DNA of 64,000 nucleotides. Source: Ktedonobacteraceae bacterium (GTDB taxonomy: Bacteria; Chloroflexota; Ktedonobacteria; Ktedonobacterales; Ktedonobacteraceae). Below are positions 33,289 through 42,616 of this stretch, one piece after another. Within the stretch, counting starts at the first letter, position 1; each line of letters opens with the position of its first letter. Under the pieces are notes generated by a model. The model had not been told where the DNA came from, ran no database searches, and saw only the letters and a program-made list of their open reading frames with translations. A program made the position numbers and the translations under genes. The stretch lies in assembly GCA_035653615.1 (NCBI GenBank), contig DASRBN010000037.1, forward strand, positions 311,736 to 375,735, written 5' to 3'.

Positions 33289-34167
33289 ATGGAAAACTTT
33301 GAAACATACCGGCCCCTGCTGTTCTCGATTGCTTATCGTATGACGGGCAGCGCGAGCGAGGCCGAGGATATCGTTCAGGAAGCATATTTGCGTTACCACA
33401 ATGCGGCAGCGAGCGAGGTACGCTCCTTGAAGTCATTCCTCATCACCATCGTTGTTCATCTGTGCCTGGATTATCTCAAATCGGCGCGTGTTGAGCGCGA
33501 GCAGTACATCGGTCAATGGTTGCCCGAACCGGTGCTGACGAAGGACAACGACCTGGCGCCGTTGGCAAAAGTCGAGCAGTACGAATCTATTTCACTGGCA
33601 TTTCTGGTAATGCTGGAGACGCTCACTCCGCCTGAGCGAGCCGTCTTTTTGCTGCACGAGGTCTTTGATTACTCGTTCCAGGAGATTGCGGAGATCATCA
33701 ATAAGAGTCCGGCCAATTGTCGCCAGATCTTTCACCGCGCCAGCGAGCATCTTGCTGAGCGGCAACATCGCTTCAATCCCTCACCTGAAACGCATCGCCG
33801 GCTGATAGATCGATTTCTTGCCGCCTGTCGATCAGGCAATATCTCGGCCCTCACCGAGTTGTTGGCCAGGGATGTCACGGCCTGGGCCGATGGAGGGGGC
33901 AAAGTGCAGACGGTTCCACGCCCCATCTTCGGCCAGCGGTCTGTCGCGCGCTTCTATATTGCCATCACGCCCAAACTCTCCCCCGACATCACTACTACTA
34001 TCGATGAGATCAATGGCGCTCCGGCGCTGCTGGGCTGGATGGGGTCGAATCTGGAATGGGTCTTGACGCTCGATGTTGTGGATGAGCATATACAGGGCTT
34101 GCGCCTGGTTATGAATCCCGATAAGCTCGCTTTTATCCGGCGACAACTGGAGGAGCGGCGACGCTAA
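33289..34167 (+). CDS. SigJ-like ECF sigma factor with SnoaL-type C-terminal domain
   Basis: A 292-residue sigma-70 family regulator. Region 2 is FSIAYRMTGSASEAEDIVQE followed by AYLRYH. Region 4 is LTPPERAVFLLHEVFDYSFQ followed by EIAEIINKSPANCRQIFHRA. The C-terminal 115 residues resemble the NTF2/SnoaL-like domain of ECF41/SigJ sigma factors (LLARDVTAWADGGGK, NPDKLAFI), which modulates their activity. No anti-sigma gene lies next to it. An in-frame ATG at 33274 with GGAG is the alternative start. The stop overlaps the convergent ABC exporter gene by 4 bases. Confidence 0.88.
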   Translation: MENFETYRPLLFSIAYRMTGSASEAEDIVQEAYLRYHNAAASEVRSLKSFLITIVVHLCLDYLKSARVEREQYIGQWLPEPVLTKDNDLAPLAKVEQYESISLAFLVMLETLTPPERAVFLLHEVFDYSFQEIAEIINKSPANCRQIFHRASEHLAERQHRFNPSPETHRRLIDRFLAACRSGNISALTELLARDVTAWADGGGKVQTVPRPIFGQRSVARFYIAITPKLSPDITTTIDEINGAPALLGWMGSNLEWVLTLDVVDEHIQGLRLVMNPDKLAFIRRQLEERRR

Positions 34168-36065
34168 CCCAATGCGTCTACCACCTCATCATCCAGCTTC
34201 GTGAGGTCTTCGAAATTGCGGTTGTACAGGCGCGCGTAGAGGCCATCCTGGGCCAGTAGTTCTTGATGCGTGCCTCGTTCGACGATGCGGCCCTCGTTCA
34301 GCACCAGAATCTGGTCGGCGCGTTCGACGGTCGTGAGACGGTGGGCGACGACAATGGTGGTGCGTCCCTGCATCAGGCGGTTGAGCGCGTCCTGAACCAG
34401 GGCCTCGGATTCGTTATCCAGCGAGGCGGTCGCTTCATCGAGTAAGAGGATGCGCGGGTTGTGCAGCAGGGCACGAGCGATGGCAATGCGCTGTCTCTGG
34501 CCTGCCGAGAGCTTGACACCCCGCTCGCCTACCTTCGTTTGCATACCTTCGGGCAAATTTTCGATGAAGCCCATGGCATTAGCTGCCCTGGCTGCCGCGC
34601 GAATCTCCTCATCCGTAGCGTCGAGGCGGCCATAACGAATATTCTCGGCAATCGAATCGCCGAAAAGTACCGGTTCCTGGGGTACGATGGCGATCTGCTC
34701 GCGCAAAGAGCGTACCAGCACCGAGCGAATATCATAGCCATCTATACGAATTGTCCCATGTTGTATCTCATATAGCCGTAATATGAGTGCCAATGTGGTT
34801 GTCTTGCCCGCGCCGCTTGGCCCGACCAGGGCAACGACCTGTCCTGGCTTTGCTTCGAACGTGACATCATGTAGTATCTCGACAGGGGTTGATGTCGTAT
34901 GGTCTTGCCCATCCGAATTGCCGGCGGAATTCAAGAGTAGGGGATAGGCAAAGGATACCTTTTCAAAGGTAATATGGCCGCTGGCAGGGGGCAGGGGAGA
35001 CGCGGAAGCGTCATCGATGGCAAGTTCCACCGGCTCATCCAACAGGGCGAAGACGCGCTCCGAGGCTCCGATTGCTGCCTGAATCTGAGCATAGAGGCCG
35101 CTCAGTGATAGTAGCGGCCCAACCAGCATGAACAGGTAGAACAGGAATGCGATAAGGTCGCCGATGGTCAGGTGCCCGGCCAGCACTTCGCGCCCGCCCA
35201 CCCACAGGACAATGGCCAGCGCGACAAAGCCGATGAACTGGTTGATCGGTCCGAGCAGAGATTGAGCCACGGCACGACTCAGGGCCTTGCGTAAGGACTG
35301 CCCCATGCGCGTGTTGAATCGCTGTTCCTCGTAATCCTCGCGCGCGAACGCTTTGACGACACGCTGCGCGGAAAGCGCCTCTTCCAGCACTATTCCGGCA
35401 TCGCCCAGGCCCTCCTGCACGCCCCGCGTCGTCGTGCGGATACGTCGTCCCAGAACGGACAGAGCGAGACCGGTCAGAGGCCCAACCACCAGGATTACCA
35501 GGCTGATGCGCCAGTTGATGAGTATGACAATAATGACGCTGCCAATAAGTGTTACCACCTGCGAAACAATTGGCAGGATATTGTTGGTTAGCGAAGTTTG
35601 CAGAACCGTCACATCGTTCGTGACCCGGCTCATCAATTCTCCTGTGCGCCTGTGATCAAAGAAGCTCATCGGCAGGCGCTGTAAATGCTTGAATAGTTTT
35701 GTACGCAAGTCGAATGAGAGCCGCTCTCCCAGTGAGGTAATGAGGTAGCTCTGCACTGCTTCCAACAACGATTGTACGAGAAAAACTCCCAGCAGCACCA
35801 CGACCACTATGTTCAACAGTTGCTCGTTATGCTGTACCAGGATAGAATTCAGCAGCGTGCGAATGACGAGTGGAAAGAGCAATCCCAGGCCGGTCGTTAT
35901 CACCAGCAGGAACGAGGCCGCGATTAATGCCCACCGGTACGGCCTCAAGAGGGACAGGATGCGGCGCAACGGAATGTTGATTCTGGTTCTGGTCTTGCGC
36001 GAGGGAAACGACGTGTTGGAAAGAGGGGCAGGCTCTTCCTGCCGCTCTCGGATTGCTTCGGCCAC
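34164..36065 (-). CDS. ABC exporter half-transporter (MsbA/MDR-like)
   Basis: A 633-residue fused permease-ATPase. Residues 25-330 hold six membrane helices with the sequence MSFFDHRRTGELMSRVTNDV typical of type IV exporters. The ATPase has Walker A LVGPSGAGKTTTLAL, Q-loop VPQEPVLFGDSI, signature LSAGQRQRIAIARA, Walker B RILLLDEATASLD and the H-loop VVAHRLTTVERA. It probably works as a homodimer exporting lipids or drugs. The GTG start at 36065 follows GAAAGGACC. Its end overlaps the sigma-factor gene on the opposite strand. Confidence 0.92.
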   Translation of the reverse strand: MAEAIRERQEEPAPLSNTSFPSRKTRTRINIPLRRILSLLRPYRWALIAASFLLVITTGLGLLFPLVIRTLLNSILVQHNEQLLNIVVVVLLGVFLVQSLLEAVQSYLITSLGERLSFDLRTKLFKHLQRLPMSFFDHRRTGELMSRVTNDVTVLQTSLTNNILPIVSQVVTLIGSVIIVILINWRISLVILVVGPLTGLALSVLGRRIRTTTRGVQEGLGDAGIVLEEALSAQRVVKAFAREDYEEQRFNTRMGQSLRKALSRAVAQSLLGPINQFIGFVALAIVLWVGGREVLAGHLTIGDLIAFLFYLFMLVGPLLSLSGLYAQIQAAIGASERVFALLDEPVELAIDDASASPLPPASGHITFEKVSFAYPLLLNSAGNSDGQDHTTSTPVEILHDVTFEAKPGQVVALVGPSGAGKTTTLALILRLYEIQHGTIRIDGYDIRSVLVRSLREQIAIVPQEPVLFGDSIAENIRYGRLDATDEEIRAAARAANAMGFIENLPEGMQTKVGERGVKLSAGQRQRIAIARALLHNPRILLLDEATASLDNESEALVQDALNRLMQGRTTIVVAHRLTTVERADQILVLNEGRIVERGTHQELLAQDGLYARLYNRNFEDLTKLDDEVVDALG

Positions 36066-36338
36066 GGCTGGTCCTTTCGTTATGATGGCCTCTATCTAAT
36101 AAGAAAAGTACTGCTTTCTTTCTTACGATGCAAGGCCCGCCAGGGTTGCTAAAACTGGAGATTGACAAGAGGTCCAGAATCGTTTCTGTGTTTTAAGGGC
36201 GCTTGAACTCTACGGCACCACAAATTTAGATTTTGGGGATACACTTATCATTGCCTCAATGGAGCAGGAGCATTCACAAATTCTTTACTCGTATGATACT
36301 GGGTTTGATCGTATCAAGGGAGTCACACGGCAGGAACC

Positions 36339-37034
36339 CTAATCGTCGCATCCGTCCTCGCCACAACAGCACGCCTCCCCCGTCCGAGCTTCATGCAGCG
36401 CCTCGCGTCCCTCGCGCACGATGAAGTAGACCAGGACAAGCGCGGCGAGCGAATCGGCCCACCATAGGCCGAAGAGGGCGTTGAGCAGCAGACCGGCCAG
36501 CAGCGTGAAGGACATGTAGGCACAGGTGATGCTGCACATGGCATCGCCTTTGAGAGCGGGACTGTGAATATGCTTTGCCACGCGCAATTTTCCCTGCCAG
36601 AGCAATGGCATGATGATGGCGGCTGCGATGGCCAGGCCGGTACCCCACCAGGAGACCTGGGGCCGGCTTTGCGTGAATAGCGCGAATGCGCTGCTGGCGA
36701 CAATATAAAGGCCGAGTCCGAAGAGGCTAAAGGCAGTGATCCAGGCGGCACGGCGCTCTGCATGTTCGATGGCTTCGGTCGAGCCGCCGCGCTGCTCAAC
36801 CAGCAGGCGCCATAACAGGACGCTACCAGCGATGAGTTCGATGATGCTATCGAGGCCAAACCCTTCCAGGGAGACGCTATGTGCTAGAAAACCTGCCGTG
36901 ATGGCGATGCCGGCCTCGATAACCATCCAGGAAAGGGAGATCAATTCGATCCAGGTGCCGAGTCGCACCTGGTGGGCGCGTCCTTGAGCTTGTAATTGCG
37001 TGTTATCGGAAGCTGCTCGCGCCTGCTGGGCCAT
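36339..37034 (-). CDS. CDF-like cation transporter lacking the cytosolic domain
   Basis: A 231-residue membrane protein with about six helices. EGFGLDSIIELIAG and SPALKGDAMCSITCAYMS take the positions of the two metal-site motifs of cation diffusion facilitators, with the Asp-x3-Asp/Glu pattern partly kept. The C-terminal CDF domain is replaced by a short Cys-rich tail (GEACCCGEDGCDD), a likely soft-metal ligand. Its ATG shares one base with the stop of the upstream CDF gene (TAATG), so the two are translationally coupled. It is third in an ArsR-CDF operon. Confidence 0.85.
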   Translation of the reverse strand: MAQQARAASDNTQLQAQGRAHQVRLGTWIELISLSWMVIEAGIAITAGFLAHSVSLEGFGLDSIIELIAGSVLLWRLLVEQRGGSTEAIEHAERRAAWITAFSLFGLGLYIVASSAFALFTQSRPQVSWWGTGLAIAAAIIMPLLWQGKLRVAKHIHSPALKGDAMCSITCAYMSFTLLAGLLLNALFGLWWADSLAALVLVYFIVREGREALHEARTGEACCCGEDGCDD

Positions 37035-38074
37035 TACGAAGCCTCACTCTGTTGCCGGAGAGGCTGCGCGGGTACGCTCTGCTGTGGCTCTGAATCATGT
37101 GAGTGACCATTGCACCTGTCTTTTGCCGCCTCCATGTGGCAATACAGTCCATCCATTTCGCAGCATTTCCCCTTGTGATCGTCGCACTCGAACTGAATCG
37201 TGGTATGCGTGATGTGATATTTTTCGCTCAGCATGTTGTTCAGGGATTGCAGGATGGGGGCGCTACCGCTGGGCGGCAAATCCTTGATGAGGGCATGGCA
37301 CGAGAGCGCGTTCATATTGTTGGTAATGCTCCACACATGCAGATCATGCACATCCTTCACGCCATCGATATTCACCATGTCATCGACCAGGTCCGGCATG
37401 GAGATATTCTTCGGAACAGACTCCATCAGGATATCGATGGTTTCGCGTAGGATGTGCCATGCTCCGATGCCAATCAACGCGGCGATGCCGACTGACAGGA
37501 TAGGGTCAACAATCGTCCAGCCGGTCAGCAGAATGATGATACCGGCCACGATGACGCCTGCTGAAGCGCCAACATCGCCAAAGACGTGCAAGGCGGCGGC
37601 GCGTGCGTTGAGGTTATCGCTCTCTTTACGCAGGCCGAAGCCAATGAAGAGATTGACGGCGATACCAAGGCCGGCCGCCAGAAACATAATCAAGGGTTGG
37701 ACAGGTTCGGGGTGCTGGAAGCGTTGAATGGCCTCCCATAGAATGACCAGCGCAATGATGATCAATGTCATGGCGTTGACGAAAGCGGCGAGAATACCTA
37801 CGCGGTGGTAGCCGAATGTTTTGCGGGCGTTGGCGGGTCGTTCCGCCTGTACCGTGGCAAACCATGCCAGGCCAAGCGCGAAGATGTCGGTAACAACATG
37901 CCCGGCATCTGAGAGCAGGGCCAGCGAGTTCGCGAAAAAGCCACCGGTCAGTTCTGCCACCAGTATCAGCATGGTCAGGAAAAAGGCTACACGCAGTGTC
38001 TGTTTTGCCATGCCATGCGAGTGATCGTGAGTGTGAGTATGGTTATGTCCGGCATGTGCATTCATAGTGCTCAT
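37034..38074 (-). CDS. CDF-family heavy-metal (Zn/Cd) efflux transporter
   Basis: A 346-residue transporter. It starts with a His-rich segment (AGHNHTHTHDHSHGM), has six membrane helices with metal-site motifs LSDAGHVVTD and HVFGDVGAS (both HxxxD), and a C-terminal cytosolic domain (DVHDLHVWSI) followed by a second Cys/His-rich tail (CDDHKGKCCEMDGLYCHME). This fits CzcD/ZitB-type Zn2+/Cd2+ export driven by protons. Its ATG overlaps the ArsR stop as ATGA. It is expected to be induced by metal through the CadC-type repressor upstream. Confidence 0.92.
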   Translation of the reverse strand: MSTMNAHAGHNHTHTHDHSHGMAKQTLRVAFFLTMLILVAELTGGFFANSLALLSDAGHVVTDIFALGLAWFATVQAERPANARKTFGYHRVGILAAFVNAMTLIIIALVILWEAIQRFQHPEPVQPLIMFLAAGLGIAVNLFIGFGLRKESDNLNARAAALHVFGDVGASAGVIVAGIIILLTGWTIVDPILSVGIAALIGIGAWHILRETIDILMESVPKNISMPDLVDDMVNIDGVKDVHDLHVWSITNNMNALSCHALIKDLPPSGSAPILQSLNNMLSEKYHITHTTIQFECDDHKGKCCEMDGLYCHMEAAKDRCNGHSHDSEPQQSVPAQPLRQQSEAS

Positions 38075-38526
38075 ACCATCACCACCGCTTCTCTTTTCAC
38101 GCTGCCGCCCGCCGCCGCTTCAGTTGAGTGGGATAGGCCCAATTCGAGCAACTGGCGAATATGATCATCGACCAGCCGGTAATAGACCACGCGGCCAACT
38201 TTGCGCATAGCGACAATATGGTGGCTGCGCAAGACGCGCAGTTGATGCGAGATGGTGGTGTCGTCGCGACCAAGCCCCGTAGCGAGGTCGCAGACGCACA
38301 GTTCGCCGGTAGGCGAGTTCAACAGGGCATAGACCACCTGCAGGCGTGTGGGATCGCTCAGTACCGCAAAGAGGGACGCGACCCGCGTAGCGGTATCGGT
38401 TTGCAGCAGATTGCGCCGCACTGTCACGACATGTTCAGGATGTATGCAACGGTCCTGGCACACGTCTTCACGTTCATTATCAGAAGGTGAAACCTCAATT
38501 GGAAGCTCTAAAGGCCGGGATGCCAT
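38071..38526 (-). CDS. ArsR/SmtB-family metal sensor, CadC-like
   Basis: A 151-residue winged-helix repressor. The N-terminal cysteines (DVCQDRCIHPEHV) together with ELCVCDLATGLG in the DNA-binding domain match the four-cysteine site of CadC-type Cd/Pb/Zn sensors. DDHIRQLLELGLSH near the C-terminus matches the alpha-5 zinc site of SmtB/CadC. The recognition helix is RDDTTISHQLRVLR. It heads an operon with two cation transporters through ATGA and TAATG overlaps. An imperfect dyad lies 24 bases upstream. Confidence 0.9.
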   Translation of the reverse strand: MASRPLELPIEVSPSDNEREDVCQDRCIHPEHVVTVRRNLLQTDTATRVASLFAVLSDPTRLQVVYALLNSPTGELCVCDLATGLGRDDTTISHQLRVLRSHHIVAMRKVGRVVYYRLVDDHIRQLLELGLSHSTEAAAGGSVKREAVVMV

Positions 38527-38549
38527 ATTTCCTTATCCATCCATTCTAT

Positions 38550-38577
38550 GAATACCTGTACATCCATGCAGCTATTC
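38550..38577 (-). promoter_or_regulatory. operator candidate for the CadC-like repressor
   Basis: GAATACCTG (38550-38558) and CAGCTATTC (38569-38577) form an inverted repeat with one mismatch and a 10-base centre, directly upstream of the repressor start. The spacing is compatible with an ArsR-type dimer site. Confidence 0.4.
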
Positions 38578-38693
38578 TGCTAGTAATATAGCATTTTGGC
38601 GGCAGTTTTGCAAGGATGAAGTGATGACAGATGTGGTATGCTGGTGAAAGACTGAGAAAAGATGTTCGCATGTAGAAAGGATAGTAGCCAGGA

Positions 38694-39809
38694 ATGTCCG
38701 ATCAAGATACCCGGCTTGACGACCCTATGTCTCGCCGTACAATGATGAAAGGATTGGCAGCATTAGCCTTGACAATAATCGGAGCAGGATGCGCTTCATC
38801 TGGCTCTTCATCAACTATTACTCCCACACCAACTGCTACTCCCCTACGTCCAGGAAGCATCATTTACACCTATAAGGGTCATTCGGATCAGGTCTTGACC
38901 GTGGCATGGTCGCCTGCTGGCAATCGCATTGCATCTGGCTCGCGTGATAAGACTGTGCAGGTCTGGGATGCATTTAGCAGCAAGCACGCTCAAGTCTATC
39001 GCGGGCATACGAATGCTGTGGCATCGGTGGCATGGTCCCCTGATAGTAAGTACATTGCCTCCGCTTCCTGGGACAGAACTGTGCAGGTCTGGAACGCCTC
39101 CACGGGAGAACCTTTCTTTACTTATTGCGGACATAGCGCGCAGGTAATGTCTGTGGTATGGTCTTCTGATGGGAAATACGTTGCATCAGGTTCGACAGAT
39201 AAAAGCGTGCAGGTCTGGAATGCCTTGACCGGTTCTGTCCTGTTTCCCTATCATGGACATACCGGGGGAGTGACAGTAGTAGCATGGTCACCCGATGGGA
39301 AATATATCGCGTCAGGTTCGACAGATAAAAGCGTGCAAATTTGGGATGCGGCCACCGGCAAGCGCGTCTTTACTTATCATGGACACACAGATGAGATAAC
39401 CGCGATTAGCTGGTCACCCGATAGCAGGTACATTGCCTCAGGCTCGGTGGATAAAAGCGTGCAAACCTGGGATGTCTCCACAGGGAGGGTTCTCTATACC
39501 TATCGTGGGTATAATGTAGAGCAGGCGCGCAGCAATCCCACAAAAGGCGTCTTACCGGATCTCATTTATGCTGTGGCCTGGTCGCACAACGGCAAGCGCA
39601 TTGCGGCGGTCACCCAGGTCTATTGCGGTGACGACTGTGGAGTGCTTTTGACCTGGGATGCGCTCACCGAAGCTCATTTTACTTTTTACCCCACCGCGCC
39701 GATGTACGCCCTGGCATGGTCGCCCGATGACCGGTATTTCGTGACGGCCGTTTCTCCTGGAGGCGATGTTTCGGGAGGAATGCCGGTTGTACAGATATTG
39801 CAAGTGTAG
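38694..39809 (+). CDS. Tat-type WD40 beta-propeller lipoprotein
   Basis: A 371-residue protein. The N-terminus has SRRTMMKGLAALALTIIGAG, a twin-arginine motif followed by a hydrophobic segment and a lipobox Cys (GAGC), so a folded lipoprotein exported by Tat is likely. After a Thr/Pro linker come seven WD40-type blades; five are near-canonical (GH...VAWSPDGKYIASGSTDKS and VQVWD) and the last two are divergent, one carrying a YCGDDCG loop that may form a disulfide. It is followed 54 bases later by a histidine kinase. Role: extracellular scaffold or sensor partner, inferred. MSRRT (ATG at 38727) is an alternative start. Confidence 0.85.
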   Translation: MSDQDTRLDDPMSRRTMMKGLAALALTIIGAGCASSGSSSTITPTPTATPLRPGSIIYTYKGHSDQVLTVAWSPAGNRIASGSRDKTVQVWDAFSSKHAQVYRGHTNAVASVAWSPDSKYIASASWDRTVQVWNASTGEPFFTYCGHSAQVMSVVWSSDGKYVASGSTDKSVQVWNALTGSVLFPYHGHTGGVTVVAWSPDGKYIASGSTDKSVQIWDAATGKRVFTYHGHTDEITAISWSPDSRYIASGSVDKSVQTWDVSTGRVLYTYRGYNVEQARSNPTKGVLPDLIYAVAWSHNGKRIAAVTQVYCGDDCGVLLTWDALTEAHFTFYPTAPMYALAWSPDDRYFVTAVSPGGDVSGGMPVVQILQV

Positions 39810-39863
39810 CCTGATTTAGAAGATACGATTGCATCGATACCATTGCTGGTGGTACACTAAGGC

Positions 39864-41834
39864 GTGTCTATTTCAACTCAACTGGCGACTACAAACAATA
39901 CCTGGTGGCGGCAACTACGCCTGCGCCTGACTATACTCTATCTGATCGTTGCCTGTTTTCTGCTCGTATTAAGCGCGATAGGGCATGCGCGCATATTGAG
40001 CCAGAATGGAGAGACCTTTGGCGGGTTTTTCTGGGGCATCGATACAGATGGGCAGGTGGATATTGTCTCAGTGCCCGCGCAGCTTCCCCCTCTAGATGCT
40101 TCGCCCGCTTCCCTTACCGGCAGCGATCACCTCGTAGGGGTCAATGGCAAGAATATTTCTGCCCTATCTAATGTCTACGCGCACGCTCATCCAGGTCAGT
40201 CGATCACGTATACAGTCGAGCAGAATGGCAAACGGATTCAGTTTACGAGACCGGCTGTGACGTTTACCTGGCAGATGTGGCTTCAGAATTATGGCCTGGC
40301 GCTTTTTGCCGGTATCAGCTGGCTCGTGGTGGGCGGTATCCTTCTAGCTACAGCGAAGGAATGGACAGGAGCGGTCGAGGGCATCACACTGCTGCCGCCT
40401 GCCATGCTCTTCTTGCTCTACAGCCATTGGGGCAACGTGCAGCATGCATATGCGCCCGATGCCATTTTCCAGCTACTATGGGCTCCATCGTTTGCTCTGC
40501 TGGGTGCGGCATTCATCCATCTGAGCCTGACATACCGGCCGGAGGCTTTGAGTAGCCACCGCAGGCCTGACCTCAAAATCGATGGCTTTCCCTATCTGCC
40601 ATTGATAGCCCTGGTTGCTTACGATCTCGGTACCTATTTCATCAGGGGCAGTGTACCGGCACGCATTCAATTCACCATCACGCTCGGCTACGCGGTGCTT
40701 GGCGGCGTTTTGAGCCTCATCATTGGAATCTGGTCCTTGCTGCGTATCAGTCATTTGTTGCCGGGAACAAGCATTCCAGAAAATATTCGTCGCCGCCTTG
40801 GTGATCTATTGACATTGTGGATCGGTGGTGTCGGATTGGGCTTCTGCCTGGGCATCCTGCCGATTCTGCTGACTGGCAGGCCCTTGTTGCCCCTGGAAAT
40901 CTTTTACGTGCTGGCTACCGTCTATCCCTTGCTCCTGTGGTACGCCATACGCTCATTGCGTTTGATCGAACGCCTGGAAATGACGCTTGCGCAGCGCGAG
41001 CAGGCGCTGCGCGAGCAACAGAAAACAGAGGTCGAATTGCGTCGCGCCAACATGGAACTGCAACGGGCCACCTCATTGCTGCTGCATGCCGACGCGCACC
41101 TGCGCTCATTGCTCTCCCAACGCATTCACGATCAACCCAAGCAGCAGGCTCTGCGCATCCGCTCGCTGTTAGGACACTGGCAGCACAAATTGAAGGTGGA
41201 AGCCGAGCGTGATCCCTATGTGAAGAACCTGGTGCAGCCTGTCATCGAAGCGCTGGGAAAGGTGCGCAAGATTAGCGAGGAGCTGGAAGGCGATCTGCGA
41301 GGATTGCAATTGCTGGTAGAAGATGCGTACCAGCGCCGCAGCCTGGGCTTAAAACTGCATCTTGAGAAGTTGATTCGCGAAGACCTGCCCTCGCTGCATC
41401 CCGAATCGCAATTGAAAGTCCAGTCTGATCTATGGGCATTGGACGAGTTGAACCCGGACTTTGAGCAGACCGCCGAGGGAGAAAAGATCGTCGAGGCTAT
41501 CTCGTATACGGTGACGCAGGCACTGCTCAACGTCTATAACCACGCCGGGGCAAGTTACGCGACCGTGCGCACAGTACGCTCTCAGGATGCTCTTGAAGTC
41601 TATATTATCGATGATGGGCGCGGCTTCGAGACGAGCGCGATTTCCCCTGAGAAAACGAGCCTGTTCAAGGCGCAGCTAAAAGCGCGCGAGGCAGGTGGCA
41701 CGCTTATTATTCGCTCCATTCCTCGCCCGCAGGCGCAGCACGGCACGACGGTGATCCTGCGTTTGCCTTTGAAAGAGGCTCAGCGCCCGAAGCATTCCGG
41801 GCCTTTGTCGCCTTCGATGGTAGAAGAGTTGTGA
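39864..41834 (+). CDS. membrane sensor histidine kinase with PDZ-like extracellular region
   Basis: A 656-residue kinase. The first helix (LYLIVACFLLVLSAIG) is followed by an outside region with a PDZ-like segment (VGVNGKNISALSNVYAHAHP, then GQSITYTVEQNGK), then about seven more helices to residue 370. A coiled-coil (EQALREQQKTEVELRRANME) leads to a HisKA_3-like H-box RIHDQPKQQAL with the probable phospho-His near residue 422. The ATPase domain has N-box QALLNVYNHAGA and G-box IDDGRGFE. The GTG start is the only good start visible. A response regulator converges on it with a 2-base gap. Confidence 0.85.
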   Translation: MSISTQLATTNNTWWRQLRLRLTILYLIVACFLLVLSAIGHARILSQNGETFGGFFWGIDTDGQVDIVSVPAQLPPLDASPASLTGSDHLVGVNGKNISALSNVYAHAHPGQSITYTVEQNGKRIQFTRPAVTFTWQMWLQNYGLALFAGISWLVVGGILLATAKEWTGAVEGITLLPPAMLFLLYSHWGNVQHAYAPDAIFQLLWAPSFALLGAAFIHLSLTYRPEALSSHRRPDLKIDGFPYLPLIALVAYDLGTYFIRGSVPARIQFTITLGYAVLGGVLSLIIGIWSLLRISHLLPGTSIPENIRRRLGDLLTLWIGGVGLGFCLGILPILLTGRPLLPLEIFYVLATVYPLLLWYAIRSLRLIERLEMTLAQREQALREQQKTEVELRRANMELQRATSLLLHADAHLRSLLSQRIHDQPKQQALRIRSLLGHWQHKLKVEAERDPYVKNLVQPVIEALGKVRKISEELEGDLRGLQLLVEDAYQRRSLGLKLHLEKLIREDLPSLHPESQLKVQSDLWALDELNPDFEQTAEGEKIVEAISYTVTQALLNVYNHAGASYATVRTVRSQDALEVYIIDDGRGFETSAISPEKTSLFKAQLKAREAGGTLIIRSIPRPQAQHGTTVILRLPLKEAQRPKHSGPLSPSMVEEL

Positions 41835-41836
41835 GA

Positions 41837-42595
41837 TTATTCCGGTCGCAACCCTGCATACGCCTCGTATGCGTGAGCCAGCAGCACGCGCCTGCCAGGA
41901 TCGCTCGGTGCGCCATCGATGGCGAAGAAGTTATAGAGTTCGCTGACCAGGTTCTCAAGCGGCCCCATGTTTGGTTTTCCCTTGTTGTTGAGAAAGCCCA
42001 TACGCAGCGCGATTTCGTCATTGCTCAGGCCCATCGCAATGAGTGAGGCACACTCTTCCTGGCGCGGCGTCAGGCGCTGGCCGCGGAGCTTCTTCAGCAA
42101 GTAATTCAGCACTTCTGGATCGACGAACGTCTCGTGACGGCGCACAATAATAGTAGCTATATGCTCGAGATAGCCAGGCTCCATGTTGCTGAAAAGCGCG
42201 TAGCCATGCAGGCCCTGCTGTTTGCCGCCCGCGCGTTTCGGTATGCCGCGCCTGGTATATTCACGCCGGAAAACCTCAGCCGCCAGCGTCCAGCTGGGGT
42301 CCTGGGTGTAGATGACGACGCGCAACCCGGGGGCAATTTCGAGCAGAGCTCGCCCCAATTCCACGCCGTTCTCATTGCCGAGTCGCAGATCGGAGAGCAC
42401 GAGCCAGTCCGTCAGCGCCGGATCGCCGGAATTTTCCTTGCCGGCAGTCTCTACCACTTCCATGGCGCCGGCAGCGTTGCCCGCCTGGGCATACAGGCAT
42501 AATTGTGGCGTCTCTTCCACAAAATCGCACACCCCACGCCGTTTGACGGGCGTATCATCAATAACTATGACAGGAATAGCCTTGTCTTGCATCAT
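41837..42595 (-). CDS. NarL/LuxR-like response regulator
   Basis: A 252-residue regulator. The receiver has VIVIDDTPVKRRG (acidic pair) and the phospho-acceptor Asp in VLSDLRLGNENGVELG. The LuxR-type HTH is LTPRQEECASLIAMGLSNDE, with IALRMGF following. It has an insert after the receiver and a longer C-terminus than usual. It is convergent with the histidine kinase gene and separated from its stop by 2 bases, so they are probable partners although not in one transcript. A HisKA_3-type kinase fits a NarL-type partner. Confidence 0.85.
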   Translation of the reverse strand: MMQDKAIPVIVIDDTPVKRRGVCDFVEETPQLCLYAQAGNAAGAMEVVETAGKENSGDPALTDWLVLSDLRLGNENGVELGRALLEIAPGLRVVIYTQDPSWTLAAEVFRREYTRRGIPKRAGGKQQGLHGYALFSNMEPGYLEHIATIIVRRHETFVDPEVLNYLLKKLRGQRLTPRQEECASLIAMGLSNDEIALRMGFLNNKGKPNMGPLENLVSELYNFFAIDGAPSDPGRRVLLAHAYEAYAGLRPE

Positions 42596-42616
42596 TGGTA
42601 GTATATCACGGCCCTC

